DNA from: an uncultured Acidobacteriota bacterium
GTDB lineage: Bacteria > Acidobacteriota > Terriglobia > Terriglobales > Acidobacteriaceae
NCBI GenBank assembly: GCA_903832295.1
Contig: CAILAZ010000336.1
Span: forward strand, 1-37,982
Reading direction: 5' to 3'
DNA: 37,982 nt
A program made the position numbers and the translations under genes. The first letter of the stretch is position 1. Each line of letters begins with the position of its first letter. This document shows positions 24,285 to 31,854 of this stretch, piece by piece. Under the pieces are notes generated by a model. That model did not search any database. It was given only the letters and a program-made list of their open reading frames with translations, and had not been told where the DNA came from.

Positions 24285-25532
24285 ATGAAAAAGGTTCTTG
24301 CATTGACTTTTGTTGTGATGATGACGATGGCCTCAGGACTGGCGCAGACCTCCAGGCACGCAGGTTCTGTGGATGCTGCAACCGCTCCGGTTGTGAACAG
24401 GGCTGCGGTCCAGAAAGCGGCGGCAGCCATAAAAGCCACGCCTTTGATTGCCGTTACCGGAACCGCAACCGCCGGTTATCTGCCCATGTTTACGGATGCC
24501 GCCGGAGACGTCAGCAACTCGTCCCTCTTCCAGGGCTCAAATGGATTCCTCGGCCTTGGCACCACGAACCCGGCCTTCCCGATGCACTTCATCTCGCAAG
24601 GACCCAGCAACGCGGTAGTGGCGGTGGACGGCTATGGAGCTGGAGTAGGCGTCGCCTTTATCGGTCGCCACGCCCGGGGCACTCTGGCAGCTCCAACGGC
24701 CCTGCTGGCCGATGACAACATCTTCACCATACAAGGCCGTGGATACTATTCCAGTGCGGACGGAACGAACCAGGGATTCACCCCCTCCAGCCGCGCCTTT
24801 ATCAAGATATTCGCCGCCGAGAACTGGACCGACACCGCGCAAGGCGCATACATCAGCTTCGCCACCACGCCGAAAGGCACTACGCCCGGCAGCGCGTCGG
24901 CGACGGAAAAAATGCGCCTCACCGATGCCGGATCCCTCGGCGTCGGAACCATCGCTCCCAGCGCCACGCTGGAGGTAAATGGAACCGCGAAGTTTGATGG
25001 ACTGGTGACCTTCGCCGTCGGGCAGACCTTTCCGGGAACCGGCATAAGCCTCAGCTCGGCGGATGGTTCCATCACGGTTGGCGGCACCGCAACCGCTCCC
25101 ACGGTTGCCCTAAACCCGGTGGTCCTGCAGACGGCGATTGGTGCGAGCGGCACCGCCGTCAGCGTTCCCGTCAAGGTGGCACAAACCAGCTTCACCGGCA
25201 GTTACGGGCTGGGTGCAACCAACGCGATTTACACGCCCAAGGCCGACGGCTTCTACCGTGTCTCGGTGTACATGAACGTGCCCACCTACGGCACCTGCGC
25301 CACCGCTCCATGCGCTGGTGAGGCAGTGACAATTCAGTGGAACGACGGAGTCTCCACCACCGCGCTCGCGACGGCAAACTGCAACCTGGTGACGCCCTGC
25401 GGCTCCTCCGTAGTGACTCCCATCTGGGTGAAGAGCGGTCAGACCATCACCGCTTACGGACAATCGTACGGCTCAGGCGCAGCCCCGGCCGGAGGAACCT
25501 ACAACGCCTACGTGTTGGTCGAGCAGCAATAG
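24285..25532 (+). CDS. Secreted fibre-like protein, copy A
   Basis: This 415-aa exported protein has a signal peptide (MKKVLALTFVVMMTMASGLAQ). The central part has the short motifs typical of phage-tail-fibre and adhesin shafts: LGLGTTNPAFPMHF, TEKMRLTDAGSLGVGT and SATLEVNGTAKFDGLVTF. The last ~130 residues (from VPVKVAQTSFTGSYGLG, with KADGFYRVSVYMNVPTYG and ending YNAYVLVEQQ) look like a compact beta-sandwich, perhaps C1q/TNF-like and trimeric, with Cys pairs (GTCATAPC, CNLVTPC). It has no S74 chaperone Ser-Lys dyad. The start ATG 24285 has GGGAGAG 7 bases upstream; longer in-frame reading overlaps the protease gene and is not real. The protease 89 bp upstream may be co-expressed. A surface adhesion or appendage role is inference. 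Confidence 0.85.
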   Translation: MKKVLALTFVVMMTMASGLAQTSRHAGSVDAATAPVVNRAAVQKAAAAIKATPLIAVTGTATAGYLPMFTDAAGDVSNSSLFQGSNGFLGLGTTNPAFPMHFISQGPSNAVVAVDGYGAGVGVAFIGRHARGTLAAPTALLADDNIFTIQGRGYYSSADGTNQGFTPSSRAFIKIFAAENWTDTAQGAYISFATTPKGTTPGSASATEKMRLTDAGSLGVGTIAPSATLEVNGTAKFDGLVTFAVGQTFPGTGISLSSADGSITVGGTATAPTVALNPVVLQTAIGASGTAVSVPVKVAQTSFTGSYGLGATNAIYTPKADGFYRVSVYMNVPTYGTCATAPCAGEAVTIQWNDGVSTTALATANCNLVTPCGSSVVTPIWVKSGQTITAYGQSYGSGAAPAGGTYNAYVLVEQQ

Positions 25533-25582
25533 GACTCGAAAAGGTCCCAACGCCCGCTGATGAAATCGCTCTGACTACTTCA

Positions 25583-25609
25583 GGCCGTGCCTTCGGGCAC
25601 GGCCGTTTT
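25583..25609 (+). terminator. UUCG-tetraloop terminator of fibre gene A
   Basis: A 9-bp perfect stem (GGCCGTGCC / GGCACGGCC) is capped by a stable TTCG tetraloop and followed by GTTTTC. It begins 50 bases after the stop codon. The identical stem-loop ends the paralogous gene at 30291. Confidence 0.9.
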
Positions 25610-25634
25610 CATCCCCCCAACACGCACCAGCGAA

Positions 25635-27125
25635 TCACACGATCTCTTCAACTGCTTCGTTCGGCCCCGGAACAATCTCCGGTCGTCCCCTCCATAGCTG
25701 CCGAATGGGCCTGGAAGCGCAAGCGGCAATCAGCAAACCAGCAAACGCCAGGCTTGGGAGCACGGCGGTCTGAACCTGTGTCCAGGCCAGCGCCGCGCCA
25801 AAGATCGCCAGTGCCAGGATGGGCCGCGCCCGCCGGTGCGTAAGCGGCAGCACTCGGTGCGCCACAACCGCCATTATGATGGACTCCACCGCGTAAGCGA
25901 CCAGGGTTGCGTACGCTGCGCCCACCATCCCAAAGTTTGGAACCCACAGCAGATTTAGTACGACATTGGTGGCCAGGGCGGTGCCGCTGACCATGCTCAC
26001 CAACGAGGTCCGCCGTGCCTGGATCACCCGAAGTTGAAACAGCGCAAAGAAGGAGTGGAATAGATATGCGCCCAGCAGGATTGGCGCAAGCTTTGCGATC
26101 GGCCAGTAGCTTGAGCCAAGGAACCAGTGAACACAGACCGGCGCCAGGAGAACCCCGCTGCTGGCAACGAATGTGAGCAGCACCAGGAGCTGTTCGAAGA
26201 TCTTCGCCGCCGCGCTACGCTCCTCCTCACCGCCGCGCAGCAGCGAGTAGAAGAGCGGGGTCCATGCCCGGGAAAGCGCGGCTGTGACCATCGTCATGAT
26301 CATGCCGATGTTGTATGCCATCGCATACAGCCCGACTTCGGCAAGTGGGCGGTAGTGCTGCAAAATGAAGCGATCAATCGCAATCAGGCCAAACCCGATT
26401 AACCCATGCGGAACCAGCGGGAGAGACAGTCGCAGCGTATCGCGAACGTAGGACCACTGCGCGGGCGCCCTCAGAATGGATCCGGAGAGGCACGCTGCCG
26501 TGAGCAGCGCGATGGCGGCGCCGATGGCGCGGGCCGCAAGCAGTCCAACCGCGCCGTGGCGCGTCCAAACCACCAGGTACAGGGTCAACACGGTTGTGGA
26601 GAGCGATTGCAGCGCTACGAAGCCGGAATAGGCGAAGAGCCGTTCCTCGCACTGGTACACGGCAAGACGGCACTGGAGCAGTTGAGAAGCGATCGCGGTG
26701 AAGATCGGCAGCGCAAGATAAGGAAAGAAACCCACCCTCCAGGCGGGCGCAACATAGGTCGTGATCCGCGGTCCAATCAGAAGGGCAGTCACCAGCACCA
26801 GGGCAGCACAGGCGGCAGCAAACCGCAGCAGCGTGCTCAGGTAGCTCTGCAGTTGCTGCTCATCATCAACCAAATGAAAGTAGAGGCGGCGCTCTCCGCT
26901 CTCCAACGCAAGCCCTGAGACAATGCCCACCGCGAGGCCGACACTTTCTGCCAGGCTGACAATTCCAAAGTCGCGTGGAGCCAGGAAGCGGGAGTAAACA
27001 ACCAGAAGAGCGAAACCAAGCAGCCTCAGACCAAAGCTGTTGAACGCATAAACGCTCGATCCCATTGCAAGGCGTCTGCGGACAGTGTGCAGCGGTGCTG
27101 CGGTCTTTGATTCCGATTCAGTCAT
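25635..27125 (-). CDS. Polysaccharide flippase (Wzx/MATE-like, PST family)
   Basis: This 496-aa integral membrane protein probably moves polyprenyl-linked oligosaccharide repeat units across the inner membrane. It has 12-14 hydrophobic helices. The N-terminal stretch (SVYAFNSFGLRLLGFALLVVYSRFLAPRDFGIVSLAES) is typical of the oligosaccharide flippase family. In the middle, LVPHGLIGFGLIAIDRFILQHY and GLYAMAYNIGMIMTMV are family hallmarks. The last ~30 residues are cytoplasmic and charged. The ATG 27125 has GGAAGG 10 bases upstream. It is divergent from the glycosyltransferase and converges on fibre gene A. The polymer is unknown. It is the only flippase in the window, so it probably serves the polysaccharide made by the neighbouring enzymes. 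Confidence 0.9.
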   Translation of the reverse strand: MTESESKTAAPLHTVRRRLAMGSSVYAFNSFGLRLLGFALLVVYSRFLAPRDFGIVSLAESVGLAVGIVSGLALESGERRLYFHLVDDEQQLQSYLSTLLRFAAACAALVLVTALLIGPRITTYVAPAWRVGFFPYLALPIFTAIASQLLQCRLAVYQCEERLFAYSGFVALQSLSTTVLTLYLVVWTRHGAVGLLAARAIGAAIALLTAACLSGSILRAPAQWSYVRDTLRLSLPLVPHGLIGFGLIAIDRFILQHYRPLAEVGLYAMAYNIGMIMTMVTAALSRAWTPLFYSLLRGGEEERSAAAKIFEQLLVLLTFVASSGVLLAPVCVHWFLGSSYWPIAKLAPILLGAYLFHSFFALFQLRVIQARRTSLVSMVSGTALATNVVLNLLWVPNFGMVGAAYATLVAYAVESIIMAVVAHRVLPLTHRRARPILALAIFGAALAWTQVQTAVLPSLAFAGLLIAACASRPIRQLWRGRPEIVPGPNEAVEEIV

Positions 27126-27504
27126 TCACCGAGAACCTTCCAGCGTACAGGGCACGCACTGGACGCCCGCTACCGCGATATCCTCATTCTACGTCGAATC
27201 GTCGGCATGGCACCCCGGCAAGGAGTACGATTCGTTTGGGAAAATACAGCGCTGGCAATGCTGTAATGAAGCCCCGCCCGGCACCAGCCCGCCGGAAATC
27301 TTGTACGGTCGCGAGCACTTTCGGCGGTGTCATGCGCTATGCTGAAATCTTGCTTTTCAGATCCAAGGTACTCCCCTTGATGTCGGCAGATTCCATGTGC
27401 TCACTCATCTCGCTACAGTGGGACGACCGTATCAGCGGTCGCGACTGCCTGCGTCCGTCAGGATGCAGACCGGTGTCGGCTCCTGCGGCGCACCCGAGTC
27501 GCAC
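27126..27504. other. Divergent intergenic region between flippase and glycosyltransferase
   Basis: These 379 bases hold no convincing gene and presumably both promoters. An 8-bp perfect dyad, CGAATCGT (27195-27202) and ACGATTCG (27227-27234), with 24 bases between, is a possible operator or stem-loop. No clear -35/-10 pair could be assigned. Open frames running through it have no family-like sequence. Confidence 0.5.
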
Positions 27505-28656
27505 ATGATCCGTGTCTTGTTTGTGATGTCCGATCTCGAAGGTGGCGGAGCTGAGAGATCACTGGTTGAGTTGCTCCGGCGACTGGACCGCAGCAGGATT
27601 GAGCCGCGTCTATTTCTGCTGAAGCGGACCGGCGTTCATCTGGAGAGCGTTCCTCCCGACGTGCCTCTCACCTGGGGATGCGGGAGTGGCGATCAGCGCA
27701 TACGGTACGCCCTTCCTTCCGTCCTTCGGAAAGCAGTCGCCCAGGCGGAACAGGTGGATGTGGTTGTAGGCGCGATGGAAGTGTATCCATCCTATGTGGC
27801 CTGGCTCGCCGCAGCCGTCCATGGAAAACCGCTCGTCGGATGGGTTCGTACGGATCTGCACGAATACCTGGAGTCGTTCGCAGGCTGGCATCGCTGGCTC
27901 GCGCAGCGTATGTACCCGCGCTGCCAGGCTGTGGTCGTGCCATCCGGTGGCAGCCTGCTGTCCATAAAGCGGGTTGCCGCAATCGCCGGAGAAAAGCTCC
28001 ACAAAATCTCCAACCCGGTCGATCCCCGGCAGGTTCAGGAGATGGCATCGGAACCGTTGTCCCTGGCTGCTGGAAATTTGCTTGCCAAGCCTTTCCTTCT
28101 GGGTGTGGGGCGGCTGGATATTGCTCAAAAAGGATTCGATCTCTTATTGCGTGCCCATGCCGCGGTGCGCAGCCGTGGATGCGATCATAACCTCGTGATT
28201 GTGGGCGAGGGCCCGGATAGCGATCTGCTCCTGAAACTGGCACAATCTCTCAACGTTCAGGACTCGCTCTTTCTGCTCGGTTTTCAGCGGAATCCCTTCC
28301 CACTATTCCGCGCTGCCAGGGCGCTGGTGGCACCGGCCCGCTTGGATGGATTCGGGCGCATCTTTCTGGAAGCGATGGCACTCGGACTGCCCGTAATTGG
28401 ATCTACTGCCTCTGGCCCCGCCGAGATTCTCGATCATGGGAAATATGGAATCTCAGTGCCGCCCGAGGATGTGGATGCTCTCAGCGACGCCATTCACTTA
28501 CTTCTCGCCGACCAGGAAGCCCATGCTCGATACTCGCAACTCTCCCTCAGCCGCGTTCAGGATTATCGGCCCGCGCCCATCGCCTTGCAGTGGGACGACC
28601 TCCTCTGCGGTCTGGCAAAGTCACCGGAGCCAGTCGGCATCTCCCCCAGGCAATGA
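27505..28656 (+). CDS. GT4-family (GT-B) glycosyltransferase
   Basis: This 383-aa retaining transferase adds a sugar from a nucleotide donor to a growing lipid-linked oligosaccharide at the cytoplasmic face. The N-terminal Rossmann domain starts IRVLFVMSDLEGGGAERSL, a glycine-rich acceptor-side loop common in the family. The C-terminal donor domain shows PFLLGVGRLDIAQKGFDLLL, LVIVGEGPDSDLL and the signature DGFGRIFLEAMALGLPVIGS with GPAEI. The usual first Glu of the E-x7-E motif is Asp here. I chose ATG 27505, where the family homology begins; the ribosome site is weak. Upstream in-frame codons are non-homologous. The donor and acceptor cannot be told from sequence. Confidence 0.91.
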   Translation: MIRVLFVMSDLEGGGAERSLVELLRRLDRSRIEPRLFLLKRTGVHLESVPPDVPLTWGCGSGDQRIRYALPSVLRKAVAQAEQVDVVVGAMEVYPSYVAWLAAAVHGKPLVGWVRTDLHEYLESFAGWHRWLAQRMYPRCQAVVVPSGGSLLSIKRVAAIAGEKLHKISNPVDPRQVQEMASEPLSLAAGNLLAKPFLLGVGRLDIAQKGFDLLLRAHAAVRSRGCDHNLVIVGEGPDSDLLLKLAQSLNVQDSLFLLGFQRNPFPLFRAARALVAPARLDGFGRIFLEAMALGLPVIGSTASGPAEILDHGKYGISVPPEDVDALSDAIHLLLADQEAHARYSQLSLSRVQDYRPAPIALQWDDLLCGLAKSPEPVGISPRQ

Positions 28657-28834
28657 CGACGCTTTAGGCGGAGACATCTCCGGGATACAATGAAGCGCAG
28701 CCCCTGTGATCGATGAGATCAGGACAGCGTGCGGCGCGATCGAGTCTGGTGATCGTGCCACCGAGGCAACTCTCCCGGAGTGACATGGAAAGCCGAAATG
28801 TGGGTTTTCTTGGAACCGGGGGCCGCGATCCTAA

Positions 28835-30124
28835 ATGCCGAGAGTTGCAATGTCGGAACTGATTCAGAGAATCAAGGCACTTCTCAAGACGATTCCAGCA
28901 GTACGCAGCGCACACTTGTACGTTGCTCTTCGCCGGGAGCAACGGAGGACTGCCGCCGCCTGGGCAGATACACCCCTGCCCGTCACAGGAAAGGCCGAAC
29001 CCGAGACCCTCGTATTCAGCCGCTACGGAACTGAGACGGTCGGCAACTGCTTCATCCAGCTTGGTCTCCTGCGCGCACTCTTCCAGGCCTCCCCCGCTCG
29101 CCCCGTTTTCCTGCTCAGCACGGACCGTTCGCTCACCCGGGCGGGCCTCTCCGGCATCCAGCAACTTCTGCAACGGACTCCCGGTTCGGCCCCGCTCGCC
29201 CGCTATATCGATGAAAAGGTCTCGGTCGTCGAGGAGAGCAAGATTCACTCCATTGCTCCGCGTGATCTCCTTGTGCTCGGTGGCGGCCCGATCATGGATG
29301 ATCCTGCACTCTCCAGATGGCTGATCTGGTTTCAGCGTGCGCGCCGCGCCGGTGCCCGCACCATGATCGCCGGATGCGGCCTTGGTCCGCTTCGCCATCC
29401 CATGGCCATCTCCATCACCAGGTCTCTGCTGGCGCTCACCGATGTCGCCGTCATTCGCAACCATCCGCAGGAAACCTATCTGCGCGCAGCGAACTCCGCT
29501 TTGCAAGTCGCGCTCGACCCCGCTTTTCTCTGCCTGCCTTTTCTCGCGCCCCTCGTCGGCCCCAAGAGGAATCTGCTTGCCGTCAATACCCGCACGGTCG
29601 GCGTTGACAGCGCCCCCGATCGCGTCGTCACCTCCGACGAAGTCGTCCGGCGCGTCCTCGATCACGCTCTCCAACTCGCCCACTCTGTAAAACTCGATGA
29701 AGTCGTGCCCTTCTCTACCTGCGAGCACCCGGGCGCCCCGGACTCGGTTCTCGCAATCCGCGCCGCGGAGGCACTCGCCAACCGCCTTCAGATTCCCATG
29801 CAGCCTTGTCCCGAGACCACCGTCACCGGCATCGTGGATGCAATGCTCCCGGCCCAGTACGTGCTCTCCACACGAATGCACGGCTTCATCATTGGACTGA
29901 TGCTCGGCTGCCGCTCCGCCAACCTCGACTACATCGGCGGCGGCGGAAAGGGAACCGATATCTACCGCGACTGGTTCGGCCGCGATGCCGCCCCATCGCT
30001 CTTTGTCCCCGGCAGTCTTCGATATCAGGACTTCCTCTCGCTCTCCGAACTCATCGACCCCGCGTCCATCGATACCCTCTTTGAAACCTACGTATCGGCC
30101 TTCCGCCAGGCGCTCGCCGGGTAA
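28835..30124 (+). CDS. Polysaccharide pyruvyl transferase family protein
   Basis: This 429-aa enzyme probably attaches a pyruvate ketal from phosphoenolpyruvate to a sugar of the polysaccharide (CsaB/WcaK type), giving it acidic groups. Family features are RYGTETVGNCFIQLGLLRAL near the N-terminus, DLLVLGGGPIMDD, ARTMIAGCGLGPLRHP, and the C-terminal STRMHGFIIGLMLGC with the conserved Arg-Met-His. The start is either ATG 28835 or ATG 28850, the latter preceded by GAGAG. It is co-directional with the glycosyltransferase 178 bp upstream; the gap holds a 14-bp near-palindrome CGGAGACATCTCCG (28669-28682). Pyruvylated polymers anchor S-layer-homology proteins in some bacteria; no such protein is seen here, so the role of the ketal is unknown. 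Confidence 0.88.
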   Translation: MPRVAMSELIQRIKALLKTIPAVRSAHLYVALRREQRRTAAAWADTPLPVTGKAEPETLVFSRYGTETVGNCFIQLGLLRALFQASPARPVFLLSTDRSLTRAGLSGIQQLLQRTPGSAPLARYIDEKVSVVEESKIHSIAPRDLLVLGGGPIMDDPALSRWLIWFQRARRAGARTMIAGCGLGPLRHPMAISITRSLLALTDVAVIRNHPQETYLRAANSALQVALDPAFLCLPFLAPLVGPKRNLLAVNTRTVGVDSAPDRVVTSDEVVRRVLDHALQLAHSVKLDEVVPFSTCEHPGAPDSVLAIRAAEALANRLQIPMQPCPETTVTGIVDAMLPAQYVLSTRMHGFIIGLMLGCRSANLDYIGGGGKGTDIYRDWFGRDAAPSLFVPGSLRYQDFLSLSELIDPASIDTLFETYVSAFRQALAG

Positions 30125-30290
30125 TCGCCCCGCCAGGTCCGCTGCCTCCGACGCAACATCTACAGCTACGGTCTTTAGGCTGTGGAGAGGACTCTAACCT
30201 CCAGGAATACATCAGGTCAGCACAGTCGATTCACTCATCCGAATCTCCCGGCGGAAGCCGAGCCAATCTCCATCCACTGCCGCAGAAAAT

Positions 30291-30318
30291 GAAAATGGCC
30301 GTGCCCGAAGGCACGGCC
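30291..30318 (-). terminator. UUCG-tetraloop terminator of fibre gene B
   Basis: The minus-strand copy has the same 9-bp stem GGCCGTGCC / GGCACGGCC, TTCG loop and following ATTTT. It starts 48 bases after the fibre B stop. The 166 bases on the other side (30125-30290) show no gene. Confidence 0.9.
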
Positions 30319-30366
30319 TGAAGCAGCGAGAGCGTTCCTCAATCAGCGGTGGAAGCTCTTCAAACT

Positions 30367-31611
30367 CTACTGTTGCTCCACCAGCACGTAGGCGTTGTAG
30401 CTTCCGCCCACGGGGGCGGAGCCAGATCCGTAGGATTGTCCGTAGGCGGTGATTGACTGCCCGCTCTTCACCCAGATCGGAGTCACCACCGAGGAGGCGC
30501 ACGGCGTCACCAGGTTGCAGTTCGCCGTCGCCAGCGCCGTCGTTGAAACTCCATCATTCCACTGGATCGTCACGGACTCGCCCGCGCATGGAGCCGTGGA
30601 GCAGGTGCCGTACGTCGGTACGTTCATATACACCGAGACACGGTAGAAGCCGTCGGCCTTTGCCGTGTAAAGCGTGGTCACAGATCCCGTGCCGAAGCTG
30701 CCCGTAAAGCTCGTCTGTGCCACCTTCACCGGAACGCTCACGGCGGTGCCGCTCGCACCAATCGCCGTCTGCAACACCAGCGGGTTTACCGCCAGCGTGG
30801 GAGCGTTTGCGGTGCCGCCAACCGTGATGGAACCATCCGGCGAACTCAGGCTTACGCTCGCTCCCGGAAACGTCTGTCCGTTGGCGAACGTCACCAGTCC
30901 ATCAAATTTCGCCGTACCGTTCACTTCCAGCACGGCGCTGGGAGTGGTGGTGTTGATGCCGAGATATCCGGCATCCGTGATGCGCATCTTCTCTGTCGCG
31001 GAGTTGCTCCCCGGGTTCGTGCCGATTGGGGTCGTCGCAAAGCTGATGTAGGAGCCCTGCGCGACGTCCGTCCAGTTCTCCGCCGCAAAAATCTTGATGA
31101 ACGCGCGGCTCGACGGGCTGAACCCCTGGTTCGTGCCGCTCGCGTTCGAGTAATACCCGCGCCCCTGGATGGTGAAAATATTGTCATTGGCCATCAGCGC
31201 GGTCGGAGCCGCCAATGTCCCCCGCGCGTGCCGGCCGATAAAGGCAACTCCCACTCCGGAGCCATAGCCATCCACCGCCACCACCGCGTTGCTCGGACCC
31301 TGCGACACGAAATGCATCGGGAACGCAGGGCTCGTCGTGCCAATGCCGATATTGCCACTCGACTGGAACAGCACCGAATTCGTCACGTCTCCGGCCGCAT
31401 CCGTAAACACCGGCAGATAGCCCGCCGTTGCCGTGCCACTCACGGCAATCAGGGGCGTCGCCTTGATGGCCGCCGCTGCTTTCTGGATCACCGCCTTGTT
31501 CACAACCGTCGTGGTCGCCGTATCTGCAGAACCCGCGTGCTTGGAGCTCTGCGCCAGTCCTGAGGCCATCGTCATCATCACAACAAATGCCAATGCTAGA
31601 ACCTTCTTCAT
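30367..31611 (-). CDS. Secreted fibre-like protein, copy B
   Basis: This 414-aa paralogue of the 24285-25532 protein has the same signal peptide type (MKKVLALAFVVMMTMASGLAQ), the central fibre-like motifs (IGIGTTSPAFPMHF, ATEKMRITDAGYLGINT, SAVLEVNGTAKFDGLVTF) and the same C-terminal beta-sandwich (KADGFYRVSVYMNVPTYG, ending YNAYVLVEQQ). The terminal half is nearly identical; differences cluster after the signal peptide and in the segment around SFGTGSVTTLY. Both copies use the ribosome-site context GGGGAGACATAATG / GGGAGAGACATAATG. It has no catalytic motif. It may form mixed trimers with, or replace, copy A. Transcription is divergent from the membrane-protein gene starting at 31855 across ~243 bases. 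Confidence 0.85.
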   Translation of the reverse strand: MKKVLALAFVVMMTMASGLAQSSKHAGSADTATTTVVNKAVIQKAAAAIKATPLIAVSGTATAGYLPVFTDAAGDVTNSVLFQSSGNIGIGTTSPAFPMHFVSQGPSNAVVAVDGYGSGVGVAFIGRHARGTLAAPTALMANDNIFTIQGRGYYSNASGTNQGFSPSSRAFIKIFAAENWTDVAQGSYISFATTPIGTNPGSNSATEKMRITDAGYLGINTTTPSAVLEVNGTAKFDGLVTFANGQTFPGASVSLSSPDGSITVGGTANAPTLAVNPLVLQTAIGASGTAVSVPVKVAQTSFTGSFGTGSVTTLYTAKADGFYRVSVYMNVPTYGTCSTAPCAGESVTIQWNDGVSTTALATANCNLVTPCASSVVTPIWVKSGQSITAYGQSYGSGSAPVGGSYNAYVLVEQQ

Positions 31612-31854
31612 TATGTCTCCCCTGTAGCGAGCTGCCGCTTGTTCGGCTCACTCTCGTTGTGAACTTCGGATGATTTCTGTCTGTGCAATGCACTGCGGTT
31701 GGAATTCCGCCGAGCCCCGGGCTCTTGTTGCCTGCCCGGGCCTTTGCACCAGTTCGTTGTTAGTGTAACGCGGCAGCTCGGGTTGGAGCTCCGTGCCTGC
31801 TCAAATTCGCAAAGGCAAAACTCTGCCTCGTCCTCTCTCAGTCCATGATCCATA

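Larger units (their letters stand above)
24226..25609 (+). repeat. Copy A of an inverted duplicated segment (leader + fibre gene + terminator)
   Basis: This segment is similar to the reverse complement of 30291-31669 over a ~60-base leader, the whole coding region and the terminator. Leader blocks AACGAGAG, AGCC and ACAGGG..GAGACATAATG recur in both. The coding regions give proteins about 80 % identical by eye, and the terminator stem-loops are identical. Synonymous differences are many, so the duplication is not recent. Confidence 0.85.
30291..31669 (-). repeat. Copy B of the inverted duplicated segment
   Basis: This is the inverted partner of 24226-25609, covering a terminator, the coding region and ~60 bases of leader. 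The two arms face each other across a 4.7-kb block holding the flippase, glycosyltransferase and pyruvyl transferase. Confidence 0.85.

Noticed and set aside
27412-27430. CAGTGGGACGACC shared with the 3' end of the GT4 gene (near 28590), in a frame reading LQWDD in both
   Set aside because: Considered as a remnant of another glycosyltransferase. Only 13 bases match and the flanks do not align, so chance is the simpler explanation.
28664-29881. 405-codon open frame on the - strand
   Set aside because: Antisense to the pyruvyl transferase, which has family motifs; no recognisable protein features.
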